The position numbers and the translations under genes were made by a program. Source: JAZNUH01 sp045592225 (GTDB lineage Bacteria > Bacillota > Clostridia > UMGS1883 > UMGS1540). Taken from it: a stretch of 10,421 nucleotides of DNA. Below the pieces are notes generated by a model that saw nothing but the letters and a program-made list of their open reading frames with translations, was not told the DNA's origin and ran no database searches. The DNA lies in the NCBI GenBank assembly GCA_045592225.1, contig JAZNUH010000013.1, positions 1-10,421 on the forward strand, given 5' to 3'. Below, piece after piece: positions 1 through 6,356 of this stretch (positions are counted from its first letter, which is position 1; each line of letters starts with the position of its first letter).

Positions 1-1
1 A

Positions 2-1663
2 CTTTGCGATGTAAACGGCATAGGCTTTATAACTGCTGATAAAATTGCACGACAGATGGATGCTGACCTGCAGAGCGAAAGCCGTATTGCAGGAGGAATA
101 AAATATATTCTCACCTCTTACGCGCAAAACGGAAACACCTGCATGGAAAAGGAATACCTTATAAACACCGCCTGTGAATTTTTACAGGTGGATTTAACTG
201 CCGTGGAAAATGCGCTGTTATCTATGGTGCTTCGGGCACAGCTTGTATCCGATGTTCATGGTAGCACAGAGGTTATATTCCTTCCGTATCTTTATAATGC
301 CGAGCTTGGTGTTGCCCGCCGCCTTTTTAATCTTCAACGCGAAGAACACATCCATCTTCAGAGCGGCTTTGACCAATGTATAAAAATAGCCGAGGAGCAG
401 GGCGGCATTACCCTTTCGGATACACAACGTGCCGCCTGCCTGTGTGCCGCACAAAACGGTTCGGTTATTATAACAGGTGGACCGGGTACAGGTAAAACCA
501 CCATTATAAATACAATTATTTCAATCATGGAACATGCAGGACTCAAGGTTGCCTTATGTGCGCCTACGGGGCGTGCCGCAAAAAGACTTTCCGAAACCTG
601 CGGTGCAGAAGCCAAAACCATACACAGACTTCTGGAAATAAATTTTGCAGATGACGAAGAAAAACAATCCTTTGCCCGTTGCGAAACCAATCCTCTTGAT
701 GAGGATGTTATTATCGTTGACGAGATGAGTATGGTTGACATTCTTATGATGAACGGACTTTTGCGTGCCTTAAAGCCGGGCGCCCGACTTGTAATGGCAG
801 GGGATGCTGACCAGCTTCCCTCGGTAGGGGCAGGCAATGTTCTGCGGGATATAATAGAATGCGGTTATATTCCCACCTGCAGACTTACCGAAATTTACCG
901 TCAGGCGGCAGAGAGTATGATAACTGTCAACGCCCACAAAATAAATGGAGGAGAAAAGCCTGTTATAGGTGGCAAAGACTCCGACTTTTTCTTTATGCAC
1001 AAAACCGACGGAACCGATATACAAAGCACCCTGACCGATGTGGTGTGCAGGAGGTTACCTGCCGCTTACGGCTTTGACCCCTTTGCAGATATACAGGTGC
1101 TTACCCCCTCCAGAAAGTCAATACTTGGCGTTGCCGAGCTTAACCGCCGTCTTCAGACAGAGCTCAATCCACCCTCCAAAAACAAAAAACAAAAACAGAT
1201 GGGTGATATAATTTTCCGCGAGGGCGACAAAATAATGCAGACACGAAATAATTATGACGTGCCCTGGTTTAATGAAAATACAGGTGAGCCGGGCTTTGGT
1301 GCCTTCAATGGGGATATTGGCATCATACAAAAAATTGACGAGCACAGCCAGAGTGTTGACGTTATCTTTGACGGTGAGCGTATTGTTACATATACCTATG
1401 ACGAGCTTGAACAGACCGAGCTTGCATATGCAGTTACTGTACACAAAAGTCAGGGCAGCGAGTTTGATGCAGTGGTAATTCCAATGTTTCCTGCACCGCC
1501 CCAGCTTATGAACCGAAATCTTTTATACACAGCTCTTACTCGCGCCAAAAAGCTGGTTGTTTTAATCGGCAGAGAAGAGGTTTTGTATCGTATGATACAA
1601 AATGACAGTCGAGCAAAGAGATTTTCGGGTCTCAAGTATAAAATTGACAGGCTTGCGGAATAA
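2..1663 (+). CDS. recD2: RecD2-type DNA helicase (SF1B), 5'-truncated by the window edge
   Basis: ATP-dependent 5'-3' DNA helicase of superfamily 1B, the stand-alone RecD2 (TraA-like) type of bacteria without RecBCD, acting in DNA repair and recombination. The frame is open from base 2, and the first residues (NGIGFITADKIA) are the end of a helix-hairpin-helix motif that RecD2 carries before its helicase core. An ATG at 56 is therefore internal. About 553 residues are visible of a family usually 700-800 long. Visible motifs: Walker A GGPGTGKTT (from 476), APTGRAAKRL (motif Ia region), Walker B DEMSMVD (719-739), GDADQLPSVGAG (motif III), the LTEIYRQ block, and the C-terminal VHKSQGSEFD (from 1439) and YTALTRAKK (from 1526) motifs. 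All catalytic motifs look intact. It ends at TAA, 29 bp before the SASP gene. Family call is very sure; the cellular role follows from the family. Confidence 0.96.
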   Translation, partial: LCDVNGIGFITADKIARQMDADLQSESRIAGGIKYILTSYAQNGNTCMEKEYLINTACEFLQVDLTAVENALLSMVLRAQLVSDVHGSTEVIFLPYLYNAELGVARRLFNLQREEHIHLQSGFDQCIKIAEEQGGITLSDTQRAACLCAAQNGSVIITGGPGTGKTTIINTIISIMEHAGLKVALCAPTGRAAKRLSETCGAEAKTIHRLLEINFADDEEKQSFARCETNPLDEDVIIVDEMSMVDILMMNGLLRALKPGARLVMAGDADQLPSVGAGNVLRDIIECGYIPTCRLTEIYRQAAESMITVNAHKINGGEKPVIGGKDSDFFFMHKTDGTDIQSTLTDVVCRRLPAAYGFDPFADIQVLTPSRKSILGVAELNRRLQTELNPPSKNKKQKQMGDIIFREGDKIMQTRNNYDVPWFNENTGEPGFGAFNGDIGIIQKIDEHSQSVDVIFDGERIVTYTYDELEQTELAYAVTVHKSQGSEFDAVVIPMFPAPPQLMNRNLLYTALTRAKKLVVLIGREEVLYRMIQNDSRAKRFSGLKYKIDRLAE

Positions 1664-1692
1664 TAGGCTTAAACAAAAGGAGGAAGCTTATT

Positions 1693-1920
1693 ATGTCCAA
1701 AAATTACAGAAAATCCAGATTGCTTGTTCCCGAAAGCTACGATGCTATGACAAAATTTAAGCTTGAGGTTGCGGAGGAAATAGGCAGAACACAGTTTTGC
1801 AAAGAGAATAACGACCATTATAAAGGTGATTTGACCGCGCGTCAGAACGGAAGTGAAGGAGGGCCAATCGGCGGGGAAATGGTACGCCGTATGATACAAA
1901 GTTTTGAAAACGGGATGTGA
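1693..1920 (+). CDS. Alpha/beta-type small acid-soluble spore protein (SASP)
   Basis: A 75-residue DNA-binding protein that coats and protects spore DNA and is degraded by the GPR protease at germination. An AAAGGAGG Shine-Dalgarno (1676-1683) sits 9 bp before the ATG. The family's two conserved blocks are present: LVPESYDAMTKFKLEVAEEIG (residues 11-31), which contains the expected GPR cut between Glu25 and Val26, and LTARQNGSEGG...GGEMVRRMI (residues 47-68), the DNA-contact segment. Two features are uncommon: a Gly-Gly-Pro-Ile stretch lengthens the glycine turn between NGS and GGEMVRRM, and there is a cysteine (Cys36) in the linker. I saw no convincing sigma-G promoter in the 29-bp gap, so it may be transcribed from within the end of recD2 or with it. 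The stop codon abuts the first tandem repeat, whose hairpin probably serves as its terminator. SASP identity is confident; which paralogue it is cannot be said. Confidence 0.93.
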   Translation: MSKNYRKSRLLVPESYDAMTKFKLEVAEEIGRTQFCKENNDHYKGDLTARQNGSEGGPIGGEMVRRMIQSFENGM

Positions 1921-1998
1921 AAAATGCACAGACCGTTTGACGGCGAGAAAAAGTTATTTGCAAAATAAACAATAGTGCACCTACATTTTAAATATGAA

Positions 1999-2027
1999 GA
2001 AATCCGCAAACGGGGATTTGTTTTTTT
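1999..2027 (+). terminator. Degenerate terminator hairpin in repeat unit 1
   Basis: First hairpin after the SASP gene: left arm GAAATCCGC, loop AAAC, right arm GGGGATTTG, then seven T. Two of the nine pairs are broken (G-G at the base and G-G near the loop), so this copy should be weaker than the two downstream copies. It lies about 80 bp after the SASP stop codon, a plausible place for that gene's 3' end. Confidence 0.4.
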
Positions 2028-2215
2028 GCCGTCAAACTATAAACGAATCCAACCGTCGCCGTACCACGTACTGCCGACGGCTCCGCCCAAGGGTTGTATT
2101 CGTTCATTCTGCACTATTTTTCCCTATCCCTTATGCGTGTAAAATGCACAGACCGTTTGACGGCGAGAAAAAGTTATTTGCAAAATAAATAATAGTGCAT
2201 CATTATTTAAATATG

Positions 2216-2246
2216 AAGAAATCCGTAAACGCGGATTTCTTTTTTT
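2216..2246 (+). terminator. Intrinsic terminator hairpin in repeat unit 2
   Basis: The arms AAGAAATCCGT and GCGGATTTCTT flank an AAAC loop; the stem of up to 11 pairs includes one G-T wobble next to the loop. A run of seven T (2240-2246) follows, two of which can extend the stem. This is the classic Rho-independent shape for rightward transcripts such as the SASP mRNA. On the minus strand the hairpin is not followed by a good T-run, so it is unlikely to stop the leftward operon. Confidence 0.6.
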
Positions 2247-2434
2247 GCCGTCAAACTATAAACCAATACAACCGTCGCCGTACCACGTACTGCCGACGGC
2301 TCCGCCCAAGGGTTGTATTCGTTCATTCTGCACTATTTTTCCCTATCCCTTATGCGTGTAAAACGCACAGACCGTTTGACGGCGAGAAAAAGTTATTTGC
2401 AAAACAAATAATAGTGCATCATTATTTAAATATG

Positions 2435-2464
2435 AAGAAATCCGCAAACGCGGATTTCTTTTTT
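2435..2464 (+). terminator. Intrinsic terminator hairpin in repeat unit 3
   Basis: Perfect stem: AAGAAATCCGC pairs with GCGGATTTCTT around an AAAC loop, followed by a T-run ending at 2464 that is one T shorter than in units 1 and 2. It is the best paired of the three copies and would act as a backstop for rightward read-through toward the convergent P-loop gene. Confidence 0.6.
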
Positions 2465-2628
2465 GCCGTCAAACTATAAACCAATCCAACCGTCGCCGTA
2501 CCACGTACTGCCGACGGCTCCGCCCAAGGGTTGTATTAGTTCATTCTGCACTATTTTTCCCTATCCCTTATGCGTGTAAAATGCACAGACCGTTTGACGG
2601 CGAGAAAAGATTATATGCAAAATAATTA

Positions 2629-3672
2629 TTACCCAAAAATACTTTCTTCAAGCTCATCTGTCATTTTATCAAGTCTTTCAAAGTCCATTGCTGGTGTGTA
2701 TATGCTTTCTAAAAACGCGTGGGCGCGCTTTGCATTGGCAAAGCTCTCTGCTGCTTTGTTTATCATAATTTCCGCCTGTTCTCTGTCAAACTTATCATCA
2801 ACGGCATTATTTTCTGATATATATCGGTCAAGGTCTATAGCTTCTCTACCCCTCTTGTGATGATAATAATTGTATGTGGTAAATGCAAGCTTTAATTCGG
2901 GAATTAAAATATGCTCATACTTGCTGTCAGGAAACAGGGGACAGCAAAATACGGTAACATCGAAGTCTCTCCATAAGGCAAAGTCCGCCAATCTCTTTAT
3001 AAATTGCGGCACACCGTAGCTGCCGCCTACGCTTACTACCGTATGGCCTGCAAAAACCTCGTCTGCAAAAGATACCACTCCGTCAGGGCACACCGCACTT
3101 AAAAAGAGCTGCCGTTTTTCTCCCTTTCCCTGCCCGCTTCCCTTAGGCAAATATTTGTCTGCCACCTTTTGTATTTGCTTTTCAATACCTCTTTTGTCGG
3201 CGTATTCCTCCCATCTGCTTTCCGCGCAGGTCAGAAAAGCCGCGGCGGCCGTAAGGTAATTGTAGCCTCTGCCGAAAAAGTCCTTCTTTTTTCGGCTAAA
3301 AAGCCTTATGTCATCCTCGCTTTTTTTAACTCTCTGTACATCAAGGCAATCTGCAGTATTGAAAATTCTGCCGCCCACTCCCGGATATACAGGGTCACTG
3401 CAGTGAGGTGCAGTTGCATCCACAAGTGCAACCTTAAGCTCGGGAATATTCACTCCGTCAAGTGAGCTTTTATCCGACGAACAGGGGAAAACCTCGGTAT
3501 AATAGCCCTCATCCTCTGCCCTTGCGGCAATTCTTTTAAGTATGGTGGATTTCCCCATTCCGGGGCCGCCCTTAAGGTATATTTTGGTGCACCCTTGCTG
3601 CTCGTTTTGTATTTCGGAAAATCTTGACACAAAACCCTTTGGACTGTTTACTCCGGCAAACATTGAAACCAT
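2629..3672 (-). CDS. PRK06851-type P-loop protein with internal duplication and degenerate second P-loop
   Basis: A 347-residue predicted cytoplasmic NTP-binding protein; its substrate and partner are unknown. The N-terminal half has Walker A GGPGMGKST (residues 35-43), then PCSSDKSSLDGVNIPEL (63-79) and DATAPH (85-90), a pattern I recall from the PRK06851-type ATPase family of Firmicutes. The C-terminal half repeats the layout: GGSYGVPQFIKRLA (216-229), PLFPDSKYEHILIPEL (245-260), then a divergent stretch where DATAPH is expected. The second loop lacks the Lys and Ser/Thr of Walker A, so only the first site should bind nucleotide. The ATG at 3672 was chosen because AAGGGAG (3682-3688) lies 9 bp upstream; the frame also opens at a TTG seven codons earlier that overlaps this site. 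It is the last gene of the leftward run, 60 bp after hslO, and its Shine-Dalgarno is buried in an 18-bp hairpin. Family call is from memory of motif order; function is not inferred. Confidence 0.82.
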   Translation of the reverse strand: MVSMFAGVNSPKGFVSRFSEIQNEQQGCTKIYLKGGPGMGKSTILKRIAARAEDEGYYTEVFPCSSDKSSLDGVNIPELKVALVDATAPHCSDPVYPGVGGRIFNTADCLDVQRVKKSEDDIRLFSRKKKDFFGRGYNYLTAAAAFLTCAESRWEEYADKRGIEKQIQKVADKYLPKGSGQGKGEKRQLFLSAVCPDGVVSFADEVFAGHTVVSVGGSYGVPQFIKRLADFALWRDFDVTVFCCPLFPDSKYEHILIPELKLAFTTYNYYHHKRGREAIDLDRYISENNAVDDKFDREQAEIMINKAAESFANAKRAHAFLESIYTPAMDFERLDKMTDELEESIFG

Positions 3673-3680
3673 AAAAATCA

Positions 3681-3725
3681 ACTCCCTTGGCAATAATACT
3701 CTTTTTATATTATTGCCAAGGGAGT
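3681..3725 (-). promoter_or_regulatory. Perfect 18-bp hairpin containing the Shine-Dalgarno of the P-loop gene
   Basis: Positions 3681-3698 and 3708-3725 are perfect reverse complements around a 9-nt loop. In the leftward mRNA the 5' arm starts 7 nt after the hslO stop codon, and the 3' arm contains AAGGGAG, the only good Shine-Dalgarno for the ATG at 3672. Downstream of the stem the RNA reads UGAUUUUUAUGG, an imperfect U-tract that overlaps the start codon. The structure could be an intrinsic terminator or attenuator for hslO, a translational gate for the P-loop gene, or both. A ribosome terminating at the hslO stop would cover part of the 5' arm and could open it. The hairpin is directly visible; its role is inferred. 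Confidence 0.75.
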
Positions 3726-3732
3726 AATTTTG

Positions 3733-4608
3733 TTACAGGGAATTTGCAATTTCAGTAAGACGCGCCTTGTCTATAACATATTTTTTGTTACAGAAATGAC
3801 AGGTCAGCTCTGCATTTATCTGTTTTTCTATTATATCCTCAATCTCTTCCTTACCCAGACAGCGTACCGCTCTTTCTATGCGCTCAAGACAGCAGTCGCA
3901 ACGATACTCAACATCAAAGGTTTCTGTAGTGTATCCGTCAAAGGATGCAAGAGCAAACGCAAGTAAATCCTCGGGTGTTGCACCCTCGTCTAAAAGTCCC
4001 GAAATGGAGGGCAGATTTTTAACCATCTGCTCAATCTGTCCTATCTGCTCGTCGGTAGCCTCGGGCATAACCTGAAGGATAAGTCCGCCTGCCGCTTTAA
4101 CTGTCATATCCACATCAACAAGAACACCCAGAGCAACCACCGACGGAATCTGCTCGCTTTTTGCGTAGTAGTAGGCAATATCGTCGCCAATTTCACCACT
4201 CATAAGGGGCACCTTCCCAACATAGGGTTCTTTAAGACCCAAATCCTGAATTATGCCTAAAAGTCCGTCGGTGCCAACCGCACCACCAACATCCAGCTTA
4301 CCGTCTTTAAGGGGCAGATCCACCAGGGGATTATCAACATACCCCTTTACCATGCCTTCGCTGTCACTTACTGCAGTAAGTCTGCCTATGGGACCTTTAC
4401 CGTCTATCTGTACAGTAAGGCGGTCATCCTCACCCTTCATCATGTTACCCATCATTGATACCGCGGTCAGAAGTCTGCCCAGTGCCGCAGAGGCTGTAGG
4501 TGACAGACTGTGAAGTCTTCTTGCCTGGTCCACCATATTTGTTGTAACTGCCGCCGAGCATCTTACTGCGCCGTCAAAGGTTACGGCACGAACAATATAA
4601 TCTTTCAT
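3733..4608 (-). CDS. hslO: Hsp33 redox-regulated chaperone
   Basis: Cytosolic ATP-independent holdase that is activated by oxidation and unfolding and prevents aggregation during oxidative stress. The 291-residue length is normal. The N-terminus (MKDYIVRAVTFDGAVRCSA) and the middle (KGPIGRLTAVSDSEGMVKGYVDNP, GDDIAYYYAKSEQIPS, GGLILQVMPEA) are typical family blocks. The C-terminal redox switch has the zinc-binding pattern CxC (Cys237, Cys239) and CxxC (Cys270, Cys273), at the usual ~30-residue separation. An extra cysteine (Cys240) follows directly, giving CDCC, and another (Cys250) lies between the pairs. The start is ATG with AGAGAGG upstream; the gene begins 23 bp after the CvpA-family gene, consistent with one operon. 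The stop TAA is followed after 7 nt by the hairpin at 3681-3725, which may be its terminator. Confidence 0.97.
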   Translation of the reverse strand: MKDYIVRAVTFDGAVRCSAAVTTNMVDQARRLHSLSPTASAALGRLLTAVSMMGNMMKGEDDRLTVQIDGKGPIGRLTAVSDSEGMVKGYVDNPLVDLPLKDGKLDVGGAVGTDGLLGIIQDLGLKEPYVGKVPLMSGEIGDDIAYYYAKSEQIPSVVALGVLVDVDMTVKAAGGLILQVMPEATDEQIGQIEQMVKNLPSISGLLDEGATPEDLLAFALASFDGYTTETFDVEYRCDCCLERIERAVRCLGKEEIEDIIEKQINAELTCHFCNKKYVIDKARLTEIANSL

Positions 4609-4631
4609 GTGTAAATTCCTCTCTCTGCTTG

Positions 4632-5222
4632 TTATTTTACAAATAATTTCACCAAAAGGTTGTTTTCATACATAGTCTTTATAAGTAATGAGCTTTGCAT
4701 CTGGCTTTTGAAAAACTCCGCCTCACCTATTATTGAAAACTGACCTGCAAGTGCTAAAATTGTGTATGTAACCGCTATTACTATTACTGCACCCCACAGC
4801 ATACCTGCTATTCCGTTAAAGAATTTAAGCACAGGCAGGTGGAACACCGCATTCAGCACCATACAAGCAAGCCTGAGCACAATAAATGCGGCTATGAATA
4901 TCAGCACCGATACCAGACTTCCCATAACCTTGTCGGTTATTTCGCCGGCGGTGTCCCCTTCCTCTATCAATGCGCCAAGCATTCCCATATCCTCTGTTGT
5001 ATCGTTTATTTTTTCTTCTACCATAGTGCAGATTTCTGTCCGTGTCTGCTCATAAAAATCGGTTTCGGAAATTGCGTTTTTAATGTCTGCCTGAAATGTA
5101 AAGGCAAGAATTATTGCCAGTATTCCCGACACAAGTCCCATAATTATATTTACAAGGCCGCGCTTTTTACCCGATATTACCATAAACACCAATACTGCCA
5201 GAAATATAAGGTCAAAAATCAT
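4632..5222 (-). CDS. CvpA-family integral membrane protein
   Basis: A 196-residue membrane protein of the CvpA family, named after a colicin V production factor; its molecular function remains poorly defined. Hydrophobic segments lie at about residues 2-17, 23-43, 99-126 and 137-160, with a polar loop of ~55 residues (44-98) between the second and third. The basic turn GKKRGLVN (18-25) after the first helix and the glycine-spaced helix NGIAGMLWGAV (136-146) are typical of the family. The ATG at 5222 has a strong GAGGAGGT just upstream. The gene lies 18 bp after the DUF5711-like gene and 23 bp before hslO, so co-transcription is likely. Family call is confident; role in this operon is unknown. 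Confidence 0.88.
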   Translation of the reverse strand: MIFDLIFLAVLVFMVISGKKRGLVNIIMGLVSGILAIILAFTFQADIKNAISETDFYEQTRTEICTMVEEKINDTTEDMGMLGALIEEGDTAGEITDKVMGSLVSVLIFIAAFIVLRLACMVLNAVFHLPVLKFFNGIAGMLWGAVIVIAVTYTILALAGQFSIIGEAEFFKSQMQSSLLIKTMYENNLLVKLFVK

Positions 5223-5240
5223 TTTATTACCTCCTCAAAA

Positions 5241-6356
5241 TTATCTGGATGTGTACACCTGTACCTTATCTCCCGATATACCGAGAATATTTCTTCTTCC
5301 GCGTATAAGAAGCGCTGACCTTACGTCACTTTCAAACTCAACCTGACTTACTTCTTTTCCGCGGGAGTTTATTACAACCGCGCCATTTTCACTGTTTAAA
5401 AGTGTGTTACCGCCCAAAGTATCCATAAACATTACCTGACGACTATTTTTGTATGTTCCCGAAAGCTTGCCGCTTCTTGTGTATATATTAACAAGTCCGC
5501 CTGTGCCCTCATCAAAGGCAAGCGCAAGACTTCCCTCCGGGTCAAAGCCAAAGTTACGCAGTTTTTTACCCTCATAGCTTATGGTGTACACCCTTTCTCC
5601 TTTAGGCGATACAGCAAACACCTCTGTGTCACTCAAGGCAACAGCATTTTTTCCGCTGTACATAACTGCCATTACAAGGCTTTCCCCATCTGCGGGAGTA
5701 AACACACCATCTGGCTTGCCAAAATCAAAGGTAAGCACACCGCTTAAGCTGCTCTCACCCTCACCCTGTAAAACAGCAACACTCATTGCCCTGCCATTGT
5801 CGGATATTGCCGCGTCTATTACATTATATGTGGATGTATGCCATACATATATCTCTTTTCCGTCGGGTGCGTATACCGCCACCTTTGCGTTGTAGCCGCG
5901 TTCCTCTGTTACCACGAGCACACGTCCGCTTTTTGATACCTTTACCAGCACAATACTGCTTTCTGTGTTAAGTCTTAAAAGCTCGTCACCCGATGCGGTA
6001 AGCACAAATTCGCGTCCTCCACGCTCGGCTGCAACGGCAAATTTGCCCCTGCCGCTCATTATGGGCGAGTGGGTGTCAAATGCCACAGTCCACTTTTGCC
6101 TGCCCGAAGCATCAATGCCCATCATATTTCCTGCGCCGCACATAACAGCACCTTCACCGTTTTTGACAAACTCGTATGTTCGTGCACTTGTCAGCTGTAT
6201 ACCCTCGGAGGTATATCCGTTATTTAAAATGCCGGACACGGCGGGATTTTTTATGTTTACTGCAAGAAGCACGCCACTCAAGGCAGTAATTATAACCAAA
6301 ATAACAGGTAACCATATATTCTTTTTCTTTTGCTTTATTTTAATAATTTTGCCCAC
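5241..6356 (-). CDS. DUF5711-like protein: membrane anchor plus predicted extracytoplasmic beta-propeller
   Basis: A 371-residue protein with a very basic N-terminus (GKIIKIKQKKKN), one transmembrane helix at about residues 15-34 (WLPVILVIITALSGVLLAV), and a long domain predicted outside the membrane. That domain has repeated short beta-rich units of the type seen in PQQ/YVTN propellers: MMGIDASGRQKWTVAF, FVLTASGDELLRLN, VAVYAPDGKEIYVWH, VFAVSPKGERVYTIS, VNIYTRSGKLSGTY, VVINSRGKEVSQVEF. The layout matches what I recall of DUF5711, a Firmicutes family without assigned function. The frame is open further upstream to an ATG at 6437 inside truA, but the GTG at 6356 was chosen: AAGGAGG lies 6 nt upstream and the basic-then-hydrophobic N-terminus follows directly. 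This start overlaps the 3' end of truA by 17 bp, suggesting translational coupling. The CvpA-family gene follows after 18 bp. Confidence 0.82.
   Translation of the reverse strand: MGKIIKIKQKKKNIWLPVILVIITALSGVLLAVNIKNPAVSGILNNGYTSEGIQLTSARTYEFVKNGEGAVMCGAGNMMGIDASGRQKWTVAFDTHSPIMSGRGKFAVAAERGGREFVLTASGDELLRLNTESSIVLVKVSKSGRVLVVTEERGYNAKVAVYAPDGKEIYVWHTSTYNVIDAAISDNGRAMSVAVLQGEGESSLSGVLTFDFGKPDGVFTPADGESLVMAVMYSGKNAVALSDTEVFAVSPKGERVYTISYEGKKLRNFGFDPEGSLALAFDEGTGGLVNIYTRSGKLSGTYKNSRQVMFMDTLGGNTLLNSENGAVVINSRGKEVSQVEFESDVRSALLIRGRRNILGISGDKVQVYTSR

Larger units (their letters stand above)
1921..2626. repeat. Tandem array: 3.2 copies of a ~219-bp structured repeat
   Basis: Three near-identical head-to-tail units occupy 1921-2140 (220 bp), 2141-2359 (219 bp) and 2360-2577 (218 bp), followed by a partial fourth copy of the first ~49 bp (2578-2626). 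Compared by eye, units 2 and 3 differ at about six positions and unit 1 differs from unit 2 at about ten. The array fills the whole convergent gap, starting right after the SASP stop and ending 2 bp before the stop of the P-loop gene. Each unit contains, in order: GTTTGACGGC, AATAGTGCA, a hairpin followed by a T-run, GCCGTCAAAC (complement of the first), a long hairpin with ~13-bp outer arms and a GC-rich interior, and TGCACTATT (complement of the second). No protein-coding gene is supported. It could be tandemly amplified terminator DNA, a structured RNA, or a mobile palindromic repeat; I do not recognise a named family. Confidence 0.95.

Noticed and set aside
358..837. 159-codon minus-strand open frame opposite recD2
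   Set aside because: It is a shadow of the helicase motifs (the complement of the Walker region) with no family signal.
1581..1602. Perfect 9-bp inverted repeat TTTTGTATC/GATACAAAA near the end of recD2
   Set aside because: It is AT-rich, inside coding sequence, and of a length expected by chance in ~10 kb; not clearly an operator for the SASP gene.
2157..2186. Promoter inside the repeats (TTGACG, then CAAAAT after 18 nt) making a ~50-nt RNA ending at the terminator
   Set aside because: The -10 match is poor (4 of 6) and the TTGACG belongs to the dyad; it is not strong enough to annotate.
1994..2479. Small open frames in the repeats (64 and up to 94 residues, beginning MKKSANGD or MKKSVNAD)
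   Set aside because: They have no Shine-Dalgarno, their start lies at the terminator hairpin, and the T-run length change in unit 3 shifts the frame and leaves a 15-residue stub. The high identity is explained by the DNA repeat itself.
1921..2626. CRISPR-like repeat/spacer array (49-bp repeats with ~170-bp spacers)
   Set aside because: The 'spacers' are themselves near-identical, far too long, and there are no cas genes; this is a plain tandem repeat.
4839..5318. 159-codon plus-strand open frame opposite the CvpA-family gene
   Set aside because: Its composition (rich in Tyr, His, Lys and Cys) is what the complement of a hydrophobic membrane gene produces; no motif.
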